A stretch of 64,000 nt of DNA from Diatrype stigma. Its lineage: Eukaryota; Ascomycota; Sordariomycetes; Xylariales; Diatrypaceae. The stretch lies in NCBI GenBank assembly GCA_022225965.2, contig JAKJXP020000002.1:744001-808000 (forward strand), read 5' to 3'. The notes under the pieces are model-generated. The model saw only the letters and a list, made by a program, of their open reading frames with translations. It was not told the DNA's origin and did not search any database. The position numbers and the translations under genes were made by a program. Of this stretch, positions 10,506 to 21,776 are shown in pieces (position 1 is the stretch's first letter; every line of letters starts with the position of its first letter).

Positions 10506-12877
10506 TCAGGGTACCAGCTCCGATATGTTCTTTGTTATGATCTCCGTCGGGGGAGAGGTGTGGGCGGTAGCCTTAAGCCGACCTTTGCGCCGTGGCGGCG
10601 GAGCCTTGGGTGGTAATTTCTTGGTAGCTGCTGCCGCTGCCACCGCAGCGGCTGGAGTAGTGGTGGCAGCAGCAACAGCACTCGTAGAATTTATCGAAGG
10701 TGCGCTTTTGATAGAAGATGCGCTGAGATTGCTTTCCATCACTTTGAACGGAATGCCGTGCTTGTGCCTAGGCACCTCTGGCAGCGGCTTCTTGGACCTA
10801 CTGCTACCAACACTGCTAGATTTCGTGGAACTGATAGCGCCGCCGCCGCCGCCGCCACCGTTAGTGCCAATGCTACTGACACTGCCGCCGCCACCAGCCG
10901 CCGTCGCCGTCGTCGTCCTCGACGAAGACGAACATATGCTATCCCTGTCCCAGTCTGTTGTGCTTCCATCTCGGAGCAGACTGCTGTTCGTCTTCGATAG
11001 GCTGCTGCTGCTGATATTGCTGCTTTCCCTGAGCGGACTGCTGGTCGCGGGCGGGCTGCCGAACTTCGACGAGGCGGTACTGGAGATCGACAGGCTCCTT
11101 GCTCGGGAATTTGGACGGTGATGGTGATGATGGTGGTGTTCCCCGTTCCCTTTGGCGTCGTGGTGCCTGTGGTCGAGGTCGTGCTTGGAACTGCGGCGGT
11201 GTCGATGATGGTGGTGGTGGTGATGATGGTGACGGTGTTCACTCCCGGAAACGCTTCCAGAAAAGCTTCTACCGACGCTCCCGATGTTATCCGGAACACT
11301 TCCGCCAATGCCTCCAGCAACGTCACCAGCAACGTTAAAGGCCGAGGCCAGCCCGTGCCGGCTCGGCGTTTGTATGCCCGGCTTCTCCTGCACTGCTACT
11401 AAGTCAACAACGCTAGTATTGCTGGCCGACGCCTTCGACCCAAGACTGATGCCGAGGAGCTTGCGCGCGACCTCGCTCGCACCACTACCCTCCTCCTCGG
11501 GGGGATCGCAGAGCCAGGGGACCTTGGACACGCGATCGACGAGCCGGAGTGTCGTGTCGTCGGCTGGCGCGAAGTGCGCGTTGCCCGTCGGGGCCAGGAG
11601 CGACAACACCTTTTGGATCTCGTCCTTCTTGTAGTACGGCGGTTGGCTGAGCTGGGTGTGGGCGAGAAGCGGGTACATGACCCGGAGGTAGGTGTGGCGC
11701 AGGGACATGAGCTCGTTCGGCAGGTCGAGAAGGTTGCGGATGATAACGTCGAGCAGAACGCGAAGGTCGTTCGTGTAGAAGTACTCGTATGTAGCCTTCG
11801 TCGTGAAAAGAAGGTACAGAAGCTTTAGTATTAAGAGTTGAAGCGACGTCTCGGTCTCACGGTTAAGGACTAAGATGAGGTTTTCGCCAAACGTGCGGTA
11901 CTGTGGCCCGTACAGGCTAAGGCATTTGACGACGCGATTCGTGAGTGGTGCGCTCGGCGAATCGGGGTCGTTGGTAGCGTTGGTAGATGCGATCATGTAC
12001 TGCTCGTTGAGCATAAGCTGCGTTATTGTTTTCGTCAGTCTTGTTCGCTCCAAGCCAGGGAGCCGGGGGGGGGGGGGGGGGGGGGGGGGGTCTGAGTCTG
12101 ACATACAAGAACGCGGATAATGGGGTAATGGTACGGATCGTGTACATCGTCGGACATTTCCTCAATCAGCTGGAAGAGGTATGTCACGAAATCATCGTCG
12201 ACGTGCAGGAGGTCGTCGTAGCGGAGGCGCTCGATTCGCGACATCTCGTACATGAGCTCGAGCAGCAGGCGGTGGAGACTGGGGTCCTCCGTCTTGCGGC
12301 CATTGATGAGCTCGAGCAGTCGCACGAAGCAGCTCTCGTCGATCATGCTGCGGAAGGTGGCCTCGTTGGTGCGGCCGTCAAGCACCAAGAGGCTGGCGAT
12401 GACGTATAGCGGGGCCGGCTCATCTTCCTGCAATAGGCTGTATATGATCTGGATGCGCACATAGTCGGGGTTTGTGCGGAAGAGGCTGCCCGCGAGGAGC
12501 CGCTGCGAACAGTATGCCACCGCATCTTCCGAATATGGCGACTCGCTCCGGAACCGTGATGCTACATCCAGCCATACTCGCAGCGCGTCGTCGATGGTCT
12601 CGTGGGCGTCGAAGGAACATTGCGTGGTCACGGTGCGGTGGAGTTCTGTAGGCATAGAAAAGGGGGCGTTAGTTGGTGAGTTGATCCTCGGAACTGTTTT
12701 CTATTCATGGCGCTTGCCTTATACAGTGGCACAGTTATCTGTCTTGCAGAGGGGCCTGAGCAGACGGGTATAAGAAATGGGGAGCTAGGCAGGCGATAGG
12801 CCATGGGACGACGCACCATTCCATAGTTGTTCCTCGTTCTGCACAGCGAGAGAGGAGGCGTCGTCTAGACCAGCCAT
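10506..12877 (-). CDS. ldb17: LDB17/SPIN90-like actin and endocytosis regulator
   Basis: Three exons on the minus strand: 12877-12817, 12645-12107 and 12017-10506, with introns of 171 and 89 bp, giving 703 aa. The first ATG is at 12877; the ATG at 12655 lies inside the intron acceptor region and should not be used as the start. The junctions restore family-like text: EEQLWN then ELHRTV at the first, and IIRVL then LMLNEQYM at the second. Residues 1 to about 370 are helical armadillo-like repeats typical of SPIN90/Ldb17 (DPDYVR-, [14 protein letters not shown], [23 protein letters not shown] segments). The tail is disordered, with a His-rich stretch at about residues 461-501, Ser/Gly/Ala runs, and proline motifs near the end ([11 protein letters not shown]) suited to SH3 binding. 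Ldb17 in yeast sits at endocytic patches, and SPIN90/Dip1 proteins activate Arp2/3 without a mother filament. The family call is strong; the biochemistry is from homology. Confidence 0.88.
12065..12090. repeat. G26 homopolymer (C26 in the sense of the intron)
   Basis: Twenty-six consecutive G on the plus strand lie wholly inside the 89-bp second intron of the LDB17-like gene, so the intron RNA carries a 26-nt C run starting about 16 nt after the donor GTATGT. A false proline-repeat ORF arises from it. Such a run is prone to length change and to sequencing error. Confidence 0.9.
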
Positions 12878-14381
12878 AATTCTCAAACATCGACGATGGC
12901 TACCCGAAACAACCCCGAACTTACATCACGGTGGTGGGTGTTCGAAGGCTGGGTATTGAAAAAGGAGGCAATAAGACAAGTTGGCAGTCAAGAAGACAAA
13001 GGTGATGAATGAAGTAGGCGGCTCTATATGACGGATGTATCTCGAGTTGCCAGCACCATCGAGATACGGCTGTTGCGATTACTCAAATGTATCTGATTTG
13101 TTTGTATCGTGTATTATGTGTATCGTGTGTCCTGTGAATCATGTGCTTATGAAGGCAGGAATGTAGCTGGTGTTTGTCGGTAGTGTCCGGGCTCATCAGT
13201 GCAACAGAATATGCGGGTTGGTTTTCAAATGGCGGATTTGGAATTGGGGGTTGACGGCATGGAGAAATGGCCGATGTTGGTGTACTTTGGTGGGTTTACC
13301 TCTGAAGGTACACGTGCTACAGGAGCCAGGACCGGTAAAAGTGGTGGAGATATAGGGGTCCACGGGTATGTGTCCATGTATGTAAGTTACATTGGATGTA
13401 TGGAGGTACTATGTAGGAGTGGGATGTATGTAGCAGGCTACCAGCAGCGCTGCATTTCGGAGTGAAACCTCGGCCTAACTTCAAGTCAAGACGTCTCCAG
13501 CTGTATACTGAAATGGCTGTGATATCGCAAGGTATGTAGGTTACATACGCAGGCAGGTGAGCAGCGAGGAAAAGGGGAGTGGAAATAATAAATAAATATA
13601 GGTAGGCAGGTAGGTAATATGGTAAACGTTTTCGAGGTTTAACTACATGTACACGGTCGCTGACAGGGCTGGCTGATCGATATAACCCATGGGCATCTGC
13701 AGCATACAAAACAGACCAGACGAGAGAACCCCAACTCCCATTCAACGCGTGTTTCACACTGGCTAATGCAGAGAGCCTTCGTGGGCGACGAGACAGGACC
13801 CACCTCGATGATGTCTTTGTGCATTTCTCTGTACTGGCATGTATGTAGGTAATTTAATTGGCCTGACACTTACCATTTGTAGTGACCTGCCTTAGGTAGA
13901 CGATGATCCAGAACCCTCGCTTACACGACGAAAGAGCTGAAGCATTCCAACTCCAGTACAGCCAACAAATCACGCAGGTATCGCAACCAGGCACATAACA
14001 AATCGAAATAGTCAAGTACAAGTATACAAGAGCAAGAAGAGGCAATCAATTTGGTTTCCTTTCAAACACCCGCTATGCTAGAAATCAACCATTGCCTTGT
14101 CTACCTCCTAGGTATGTAGGTACTTAGCCAAGCAGGTATGCAGGTAGTACCTTAGTTAATCATTCAATGCCAATCAAGTTGAAACCAACCAACCAACCAA
14201 CCAACCCCCCTATTCAAGGGATCAGCGGAACCCGGACCATGACCATGACTAATGCAAGGCTTAACCCCTATTTGCTCCGACCCTATCCCAACCGTCCATT
14301 AACTCCCTTGTGTAGTGTTGACACAAGTCTAAATCCTGGACCCCTAGCCTAGGTATATACAGAAACGGAAGGCAAAACGCA
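12878..14381. other. Intergenic region between LDB17-like and ApsB-like genes
   Basis: No gene is supported. It holds the promoter of the LDB17-like gene and the 3' end of the coiled-coil gene. Short TAGGTA/GTATGTAGG and GTATCGTGT type repeats are scattered (for example 13095-13145 and 13593-13617). Confidence 0.6.
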
Positions 14382-17300
14382 TCACACTACAACAGCCGCC
14401 TCTTCCCCCTCCTCCGCCGCCGCAGCTCTCCGGCTCTCCTCGAGTGCCCGAACGAGCTTCAGCCGAGTCTTCTCGTGGCCAGCCCAGCGGCGCGCGTCGA
14501 CGCGCATGCGGGCTGCGGCGCGGAGCACGGTGGTGAAGACCCGGAGGTTCCGTTGGGCTCTGGCCCGTACCTCGTGGTAGGCCGGCTTTGGCTTCTTGGA
14601 CTTGTCCTTGCCATCAGCATTTTCAAGCTCAGTACCACCACCGTACAACAGCGTCGACCGCTCTTGCTGCTGCTTTTGCCGCGAGGCTGATAGTAAGGCG
14701 TCGGGCGACTGAATGCCGAGCTGCTTGTGGATGCTGCGCAGGATGCGGAGGTCCGCTTTGTTGCTGTTGCAGAGAGAAAATTGTTAGCACTTGACAACAT
14801 ATAGCATGAAATGGAGGAAAGAGAGGGAAGTTGTGGGAATGAACGAACCAAGCCTCCGCAATCTCCAACTGCAGCGCCAAAAAGCGCTTCGCGAACGCCG
14901 CATCGTTGCGCAGCTTCGCCTCGCGCTCCCAGCGCGCCTGCATCCACTCGACCTGGACGGTCATGCCGCGGATCTCCTTGGCGTGGCGCCGGGCCGCCGC
15001 GTCCGCTGCGCGGATCACCGCCTCGTGGTCCCGCTGGTCCACCACGTCCATGACAAGGTCACCGTATCGGAACGACGCCTTGGGCGCCGCCGCCGCCCTC
15101 TTGGCCGCCTCCAGCGCGTACTTTCCTCCTAACGATGACGATGACGATGAAGCCTGGTTCGGGTTCGAGTTCTTTGCCTCAATCCACGCCAGCGCCTCCC
15201 GCGCCCCCTCCTGCAGGCGCTCGCAGTCGTCCTGCAGCTTCTGCGCTGCGGCCTTGTAGGCCGCGCGCTCCCCCCGCGCGCGGTCCAGCTTGGCGCGCAG
15301 CTCCTTGCACAGGGGGCCCGCCTGGTCGAGCTCGCGCCGGGCGCGGTCCAGCTGCTGCTGCAGGGAGTCGCGGAGGCGGCCCGCGGCTTCGGCGTTCCGG
15401 TTGGCCTGCTCCAGCTGCGCCTGCAGCTCCTCGGACCGGCGTTGGGCGTCCGTCAGCTTTTGGTCCGCGTGCCTCGACTCCTTGCGCATGGCCCGGTCCG
15501 CCTGCCGCCGGAGTTGTTCGCACTCTCGTCGGGCCTCTTGGAGCTGGCGATTTGCCTCGGTGAGCTGCCGTCGCAGGTCGTCGGATGCCTTGTGCGCCTC
15601 CTCCAGCTTCTCGAGATGGCCCGTCTGGTGCGATTGGTCGCGCTTCGCCTGCGCGAGCTGCTGCCGGAGTTGCTCGCACACCTGGTCGGCCTCGCGAAGC
15701 CGTTGATTGGCCTCTTCCGATTCGTCGTCTAGCGTAGCTTGGAGGACTTCGACCTCGTCCTCTAGAGCCTCTACCTTTTCGCACTGGGCTTGGTAGTCGA
15801 GCTGGCTCTGTCGGAGCTCGTCACGGACGGCGGAGACCTCGTTTCGAAGCGAGCTCAGCATCGACTGTCGATTGTCGAGATCTCGTCGGAGGTTATCGAT
15901 CTGACGGCTCAGAGCGGATTCCTCGCTCTTGTGTCGTTGCACTTCGCTATCCAACGCCTCTTGCAGTTGCGTGTCCTTGTTAGATAATGTGCCTTCAGCG
16001 TCCCGTAATTTGTCGATAGTTTGCTGGAGGCCTCTAGCCCTGGCCTCGATTCGATCTCGTTGCGCCTCCAGGTCACGCTTTTCTGATTCCCACTTTTCAC
16101 TCTCATTACGGTAGGTGTTATCTTTCTCGCGTATGGTGGCTTGAAGGTCAGATATCTCGTCGTTGAGGCGATCAATCTCAGCTCTGAGCTGGTCACGAAT
16201 GTTCTGCTCAAGATGGCCAGCATTGCTCTTCTCATGACCCAGATCCATTTCGAGGTCGTTAATACGTCTTTGGAGGCGTGACATTTCTCGTTGAGCAGAG
16301 GCTGATTCCTCGACAATAGAATTCTGGCGATTTCGGGCGCTTGCCTTTTCGCGTTCTAGAGTTTTCTCGAGGTCGCTAATCTGTTGTTGGAGACGGGCCA
16401 CCTCGCGTTGAGAAGTAGCCAGCTCTTCACCGGTTGTAGTATTGCGGTTCCGAGCATTCGCTTTCTCACGGTCTAGATCATCTTTCAGTTCGTTCATCTG
16501 GTTCTTGTAGCGAGAGATGTCTCGTTGAAGTGAAGCTATTTCATCAGACGAGGCATTTTGCCGGTTCCGAGATGCAGTCTTTTCGGTCTCCAATGTCTCC
16601 TCGAGTTCGCGTGTCCGCTTTTGCAGCCGGTCGACTTCCCGCTGCAAGGAGGCAGACTCGTCTCCATCTTGGCGCAAGTGTTTGAGTTCGTCCTGTAGAT
16701 CAAGTATGTCGTCGTTCAGGCGGTCAATCTCAGACTGGTGCCTATCTTGCAAATCCCGCTCTATCTGCAAGGCATGCATTTTCTCCTGCTCTAGACTGTC
16801 TTCCAGATCTGTGATTTGGCCCCGAAGGCGTGAGATGTCCCGCTGGAGAGATGTTGATTCGGCCATAAGAGCGTCATTGCGAGTTGACAACAGATCCTTC
16901 TCATCAGTGCGTGTTCTCAGGTCCTTCTGGGCCAGCTCAAGCTTAGATGTTAGAGCATAGCGTTCGGTATCCCAAGACTCCTGTCGCTGTAGGAGCTGTT
17001 CTGCTCTAGATTGCAGTTCGGCCGTGTATTGTTCTTTCTCCGCGAGCTGTCTCTCAAGGCTTGTGTATTTTGCTTGAGATACGCTCAACTCATTTTGCAA
17101 CCTTGTGAGCTTTTCCTCGAACTGCCTGGAAAACCCCTTGGTGACGACAGATTTGTTAGACATTTCCTCCTGCAACTCCTCGAGGTCATCCTCGGCTCGT
17201 GCCTTGTCAGCCAGTGCTTGTTGTAGCTGGTCCTTCATATCTTCGGATTCCTGCTCCAGCCGACGAACTGCTGCCTCAAGATCGCTGATAGTATCCTTTG

Positions 17301-18588
17301 CTTCATCAAGCTCTCCACTCGGCCTCGGATTCTCTCCTAACTCTTCAACTTTCTGTTGAGCAGACTTCCATTTCTCCTCGGCTTCCTGCAATTTCGTTTC
17401 GAGTTCATTCAACTCTTCATCGCGTTCGTTCAAGTCCAGGTCCTTCTCGCGCAGGTCTGATTCCAAGTCGGCAATCTTTTCTCGTAACTCGTCTAATTTG
17501 CCTGAGTCCTCGCTTGGCTGGGGATTTGCTTCGAGCTCAGCAACTCTGTCTTGGGCTGATCTCAACTTCTCTACGACCTCCTCCATTTTGGCTTTCGCAT
17601 CGTCTAGTTCGTCTTCTCGCTCATTGAGTTCGCGGTCCTTCTCCCTGAGATCTGCCTCCAGGTCACCAATCTCATCGTGTAGTTGGTTTACTTTATCGTC
17701 GGCCTTGTCGTTGTGTTGAAGCTGCTCCTGCAAACCGCGGATCTCGGAGTCCTTGCCTTGTAGCTCCTTGCGTAGTTTTTCAATTTCGATCTTGTGATTC
17801 TCGTCGGCGTACTTCTTCTTGGCCTTTTCCTGGAACTCCAGCATCTGCTGCTCGTATGTCTCCAGATCTTTCTCTGCCGATGCCAGGTGCTTCTTGTATT
17901 TGTGGAGTTCTCTCTGCATAGTGACCTTGTCAACTTTGAGCTCGGTGTTTTCGCGGACGGCGGTTTCACTAAAGTCGGGTCCGGCCTTCCTAAGAGCCTC
18001 CTCCAGGAAGTGAATCTTGAGCTTGAGACCGAAATTCTCCTTCTCTATCCGGTCGATCACGTTTTCTTGTTCTCGAAGGGAAAGCTGGTTACCGTCTTGC
18101 AATGGTCCTTTGTCGCCGCTGCGCCGCGGTAGTAACACTATGGGTGTCGAGGCATCACTAGTGTCGTCGACTACTGGAAGGGGGGTAGCCTGCATAGACG
18201 TATTTCTCGAAGGACCGTAGAGAGAAGATTCGACAGGAACGTTAGTCATATCCATATCTTCCTCGATCTTGCCCAGGCCCGGCGTAGCAAAGCCGTTCGT
18301 GTTTTCTTTCCCACGGCGCCGCGCGCTATTTCGCGTGGCAGACTTGAGCATGGGGGTGAACTCAGCACCGCCTATCCCGGTGGGTAGGTTGTTCATATTG
18401 CCTAAAGGCGCGCGACTGCCACGAGGTGTTCTTAAGTTGACGCCGCGACCACCTCCATTTCGGAGCTGTTGAAATATGTTGTTGTCTTTGGCTGGTGTTT
18501 GGAAAGAGGGTTCTTGGGTCATGTCGAAGTCGGGAGGGGCGCCCCCTAGATAGGTGGCATCCCCTAAATTTGTTCGAGGCGTGTCCAT
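14382..18588 (-). CDS. apsB: ApsB/Mto1-like coiled-coil microtubule organiser (CM1 domain)
   Basis: Two exons on the minus strand, 18588-14849 and 14763-14382, joined by an 85-bp intron with branch-like GTGCTAAC, giving 1,373 aa. Residues 1-165 are disordered and basic. Residues about 171-201 match the centrosomin motif 1 (CM1: ENVIDRIEKENFGLKLKIHF), which in this family binds the gamma-tubulin complex. From about 205 to 1200 the protein is an almost unbroken heptad-rich coiled coil with internal repeats (LQRDISR, NDEISDLQ types). Near the end of exon 1, WMQARWEREAKLRNDAAFAK and RFLALQLEIAEA resemble the Mto2-binding C-terminal region of Mto1. That favours ApsB/Mto1 over pericentrin-like Pcp1. 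Function by homology: cytoplasmic and septal or spindle-pole microtubule nucleation and nuclear positioning. The exon-2 end is rich in Arg and Ala. The exact second-exon boundary is the least certain part. Confidence 0.85.
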
Positions 18589-18922
18589 CTTGACGACATA
18601 CGAGAGGACGAGTTGGCTATATACTCAAATGGTGTCGTGCAAGTGGGAGGAAGAATATGCGGTTGGGGTGGCAGCGCGGTTGTATAGGTTATAGACCATG
18701 GACCAATGACCATGGACCATGAGCAGTTAGAATAGAGGACAATACTTTGGGTTGTGTATAATGTTAAGTCAGGTCAGGTGAAAATGCCGTGCGTGCGATG
18801 CGAATGATGAAGGCTTCCAAGCATGAACACGGTCCAGAAACTAGAATGGAACTGCAAATCAATGTAAATCAATGTTCAGGACCAGGCCGGGCGCAGTTGC
18901 AGTGAGACTGCTACAAGTATGA

Positions 18923-18978
18923 TGTATCGTGTATCGTGTATCGTGTCGTGTATTGTGTAGGTATTGTGTATTGTGTAC
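18923..18978. repeat. GTGTATC / GTGTATT short tandem repeat
   Basis: Imperfect copies of a 7-bp unit (GTGTATC, then GTGTATT) occur within the shared promoter region. Seen directly. Confidence 0.7.
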
Positions 18979-19570
18979 AAGATGCATGTGCAAGGTGTAT
19001 AATTCAGAAGTGGGAGGAAACGCCCTAACACCGCGTTTGTTTACTTACCAGAGCTGGAGCCAATCACATGGATGGAAACCTGAAAGCGGCTAGAGCTGCA
19101 AAAGTCGGAGCTCAAGCCCCAGTTTGCCCGACCTGCCCCACAGCTTTTACTCCCATTTTTCCCGTCAGGAGGACCCTGGGGGGCCTTGATGTCACATTTC
19201 CGGAGTTGGAGTTTTTTGTGCGCCACGCTCCGGTCCGCGCTCTTGTTGGTTAGTCACCCAGCTCACTCAGGTAGTCTGGTTGCTGCTGTTACTTAAGAAC
19301 CAACAAGACACCATACATAATAGTACATACCACTCCAAATTACTGCAGTACCTATCGGGTTTATACGGAAAACTACTGCAACCACTTAATTCATGATCCC
19401 GCCCCGCCTTCTTCTTCTTCTTCCCATATTTATCTTTCAATTACAAGAGAGAAAGGCACTGGAGCACTTTCCACCTCCTATCAGCTCTCGCCATCCTACT
19501 GATCTCTGATTAGCAGACTGCGCAGGTTTTAGGAACCAATCTGGTCTGCTAATCTAATCAATCGCACCTT

Positions 19571-19621
19571 GGGTTCGGGTTCGGGTTCTCGTCCTCGTTC
19601 TCGTCCTCGTTCTCGTTCTCG
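19571..19621. repeat. GGGTTC and CGTCCT/CGTTCT hexamer repeats in the F-box gene leader
   Basis: Three GGGTTC-type units are followed by seven CGTYCT-type units, forming a pyrimidine-rich tract 100-150 bp upstream of the F-box ATG. It is probably part of the promoter or 5' UTR. Confidence 0.7.
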
Positions 19622-19658
19622 ACACCTGCAGTTTTTAGCTTCTCCATACCATCATATC

Positions 19659-19733
19659 ATGCCCATTGATCGCCGGGTTTTCGGCCAACGACGAAGAAAA
19701 CCACACGACAAACAAACATGTCGTCCTTCATAG
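19659..19733 (+). promoter_or_regulatory. Upstream ORF overlapping the F-box protein start codon
   Basis: An ATG at 19659 opens a 24-codon ORF that ends with TAG at 19731-19733, beyond the main ATG at 19718 and in a different frame. Ribosomes that start here cannot reinitiate at the main ATG without moving backwards, so this would reduce translation of the F-box protein if the transcript begins upstream of 19659. The ORF is seen; its effect is inferred. Confidence 0.5.
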
Positions 19734-21776
19734 AGTATCTGCCGGATGAACTTCTCCACCAAATACTTCAATATGTCCCGCCGGAGGATGTTCTTAGAAG
19801 CTTTAGCCCCCTATCCAGCCGCCTGCATCGCATCGCCGAGGAGCCGCTTCTGTGGAGATACTATTGTCGCAGCACCTTTAAATATTGGGATGACGTCCAC
19901 CGGTTTCAGCTGAAGATCAGAGGCCCGGTTCATCGCGTCGACTGGAAGCGCCTTTTCCTACTGCGGCTTCAGCGCAACGCTCACGCCGCTGCTCTGCTGG
20001 ACGACGTTGTCCAGTCGCGCGTCTCGCGCTTGCAGAACATGGAACAGATCTGCCAGTACGGGTATGACGTCAAAGACTTTCTCCTGGCGCAGTGTCGCAT
20101 CGACGACTCCGCAGAAGATGTCCTCGCTCGGCGACACTTTTCGTGCACTGTTCTCGATAGCATACATCGGAGTCTCGCAGTAGAGGAGTGGGCAAAGTAC
20201 CAAAAGCACGCCGCGCGCCACGTCGATGAGGGCGCCCTGAACAGCGAGAGAATCAACTGTGGCATGAAGCTGGAGCGTGCCCTCGGCGCATTCGATATGT
20301 TCATGCTGCATGAAAACGAGGGTGATCTGGATGAGGTGCGTTTCGATCGACTAGGTAGTGGTATTTGTGATGAACGCACCCCCTAACGTCTATAGATAAC
20401 CGAGTTGGTGGATCAAATCGCATTCCAATTCCGCGAAGCTCATCCGTATATGCATCGTTTCACGACCCGTCAGAAAGCAATCGCTCTATCCACTTGGCTC
20501 CAATCGAACAACATGGCAGGTCTAAGTGATCCCGAATATCACTACCTCAAGAACTGCCTGATCGGACGTGCGCTTCGCGACAACCAGCATCCCTCCTTGC
20601 CTATCATCTCTGCCGCCATCTACGCCTCGATAGCATCTCGACTCAACTTCGAGGCGTATTGCTGTGTGTTGACACGTCATGTGTATGCTATTGTTCTCTC
20701 GCCGCCAGGCATTTCCTTGGACGGTGTCCGCTTGCCCGAGGATGAAGCCAATGAACAAGAGAAAATGTTCCTAGACCCGTTCAGGTCAGATGATGAAGTA
20801 CCACTTGAAGAGATCCACGGGTTCCTAGCGAGGCTAGGCGCCAGTGTGGCCCGGGACAAGCTCCTGAGTCCTACGTCCACCGATCTGGTAGTCTTGCACA
20901 CGGCCCGGAACATCCGGGGCTCCTTCACCAGCTTCCGAGACATCGAGCGTCCTCTCTCCCAGTCGAACCCAATGGTTGAGCAGAACCGCGGCGACTGGGC
21001 GCGAAACCTGAAGCCAGCGCTGTACAGCATGCTCTGGGCGAGCATCATGATGGTACCCATCCTGCCCGATGACGAGGACGGCCGCTGGGACTGGCAGCAG
21101 GACGTCGGTGACCTGCTGCGCTACTTCTACGAGAACTTCCCCGAGGACTCCTGGCTCGTTGAGAAGTATGTCTGCCCCATGTACGACACATTCGCGGGGC
21201 CGGCGGGCCGTCGCCACGGCCAGAATGCCAGGGAGGCTCCCTCGAAGCGTGTGCGCGACATGATTCGCGAAATCTGGCGCGCCGATTCTGTCGTCAAGGA
21301 GCCCCGACGGCGCACCCACCTCAAACGCGGCAGGAGCGTCAAGTACCACGTCGGGCAGATTTTCAAGCACAGGCGGTACGACTACCACGGCATCATTCTC
21401 GGGTGGAAGGTGGATGGTGCGAGCGGATCGCTTGGGTGGGATGACGGGCCCAGCTGGTCCCAAAGCACGTACAGTCAACCGTTCTACCGCTGCATGTGAG
21501 TTTACTTCACTTCTCTTCCCTTCCTCATTCCTATCGTCGTGTCTCGCATTAGAAGATCGCTCTGCTAATACCCCCACTAGGAATGGGTCTGATGGGTCTT
21601 ACCACCACGTCATAGCCGAGGAGAACATCGAGGTTGTGGGTTTCCGAGGAGGCATTGAAGTGCTGCCGTCCGACATCAAGAACCTGCTTCCGATGGCTGG
21701 AAAGTTCTTCAAAAGGTGGGATTCCGACCGGGGTGTCTTCGTCAGTAACTTGAAGGAGTTGTTCCCGGACGATTGA
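19718..21776 (+). CDS. FBXO21-like F-box protein with YccV (hemimethylated-DNA-binding-like) domain
   Basis: Three exons, 19718-20335, 20396-21495 and 21581-21776 (introns of 60 and 85 bp), give 637 aa with the frame closed. Residues about 4-48 are an F-box (YLPDELLHQILQYVPPEDVL). The middle (residues about 210-500) carries the FBXO21-type transglutaminase-like region, including LPIISAAIYASIASRLNF followed by LTRHVYAIV, where a catalytic Cys/His pattern is not obvious. Residues about 520-630 form a YccV domain (YHVGQIFKHRRYDYHGIILGW ... YHHVIAEENIE). The F-box should recruit Skp1/Cul1 for ubiquitination; animal FBXO21 is an SCF receptor. The substrate in fungi is unknown to me. Both introns are well placed; the second splits the ATG codon for Met573 within the YccV domain. 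Confidence 0.88.

Larger units (their letters stand above)
18589..19717. other. Divergent promoter region between ApsB-like and F-box genes
   Basis: The two flanking genes point away from each other, so this 1.1 kb should hold both promoters. No ORF is supported apart from the uORF listed separately. Two short tandem repeats are listed separately. A CCATGGACCAATGACCATGG palindromic stretch occurs near 18699-18718. Confidence 0.6.

Noticed and set aside
10739..11332. Repeat-rich ORFs in other frames of the LDB17-like tail
   Set aside because: They are frame shadows of His/Ser/Gly codon repeats.
12026..12104. ORFs starting with a long proline or glycine run at the G26 tract
   Set aside because: They translate the intron of the LDB17-like gene. 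Splicing across it restores conserved text on both sides.
12628..12655. ATG at 12655 as start of the LDB17-like protein
   Set aside because: It overlaps a CCTACAG acceptor, and an upstream exon (ATG 12877) joins in frame with family-like residues.
15135..15784. Arg/Pro/Ala-rich ORFs on both strands within the ApsB-like coiled coil
   Set aside because: Shadows of the Arg/Ala/Gln-rich coiled-coil codons.
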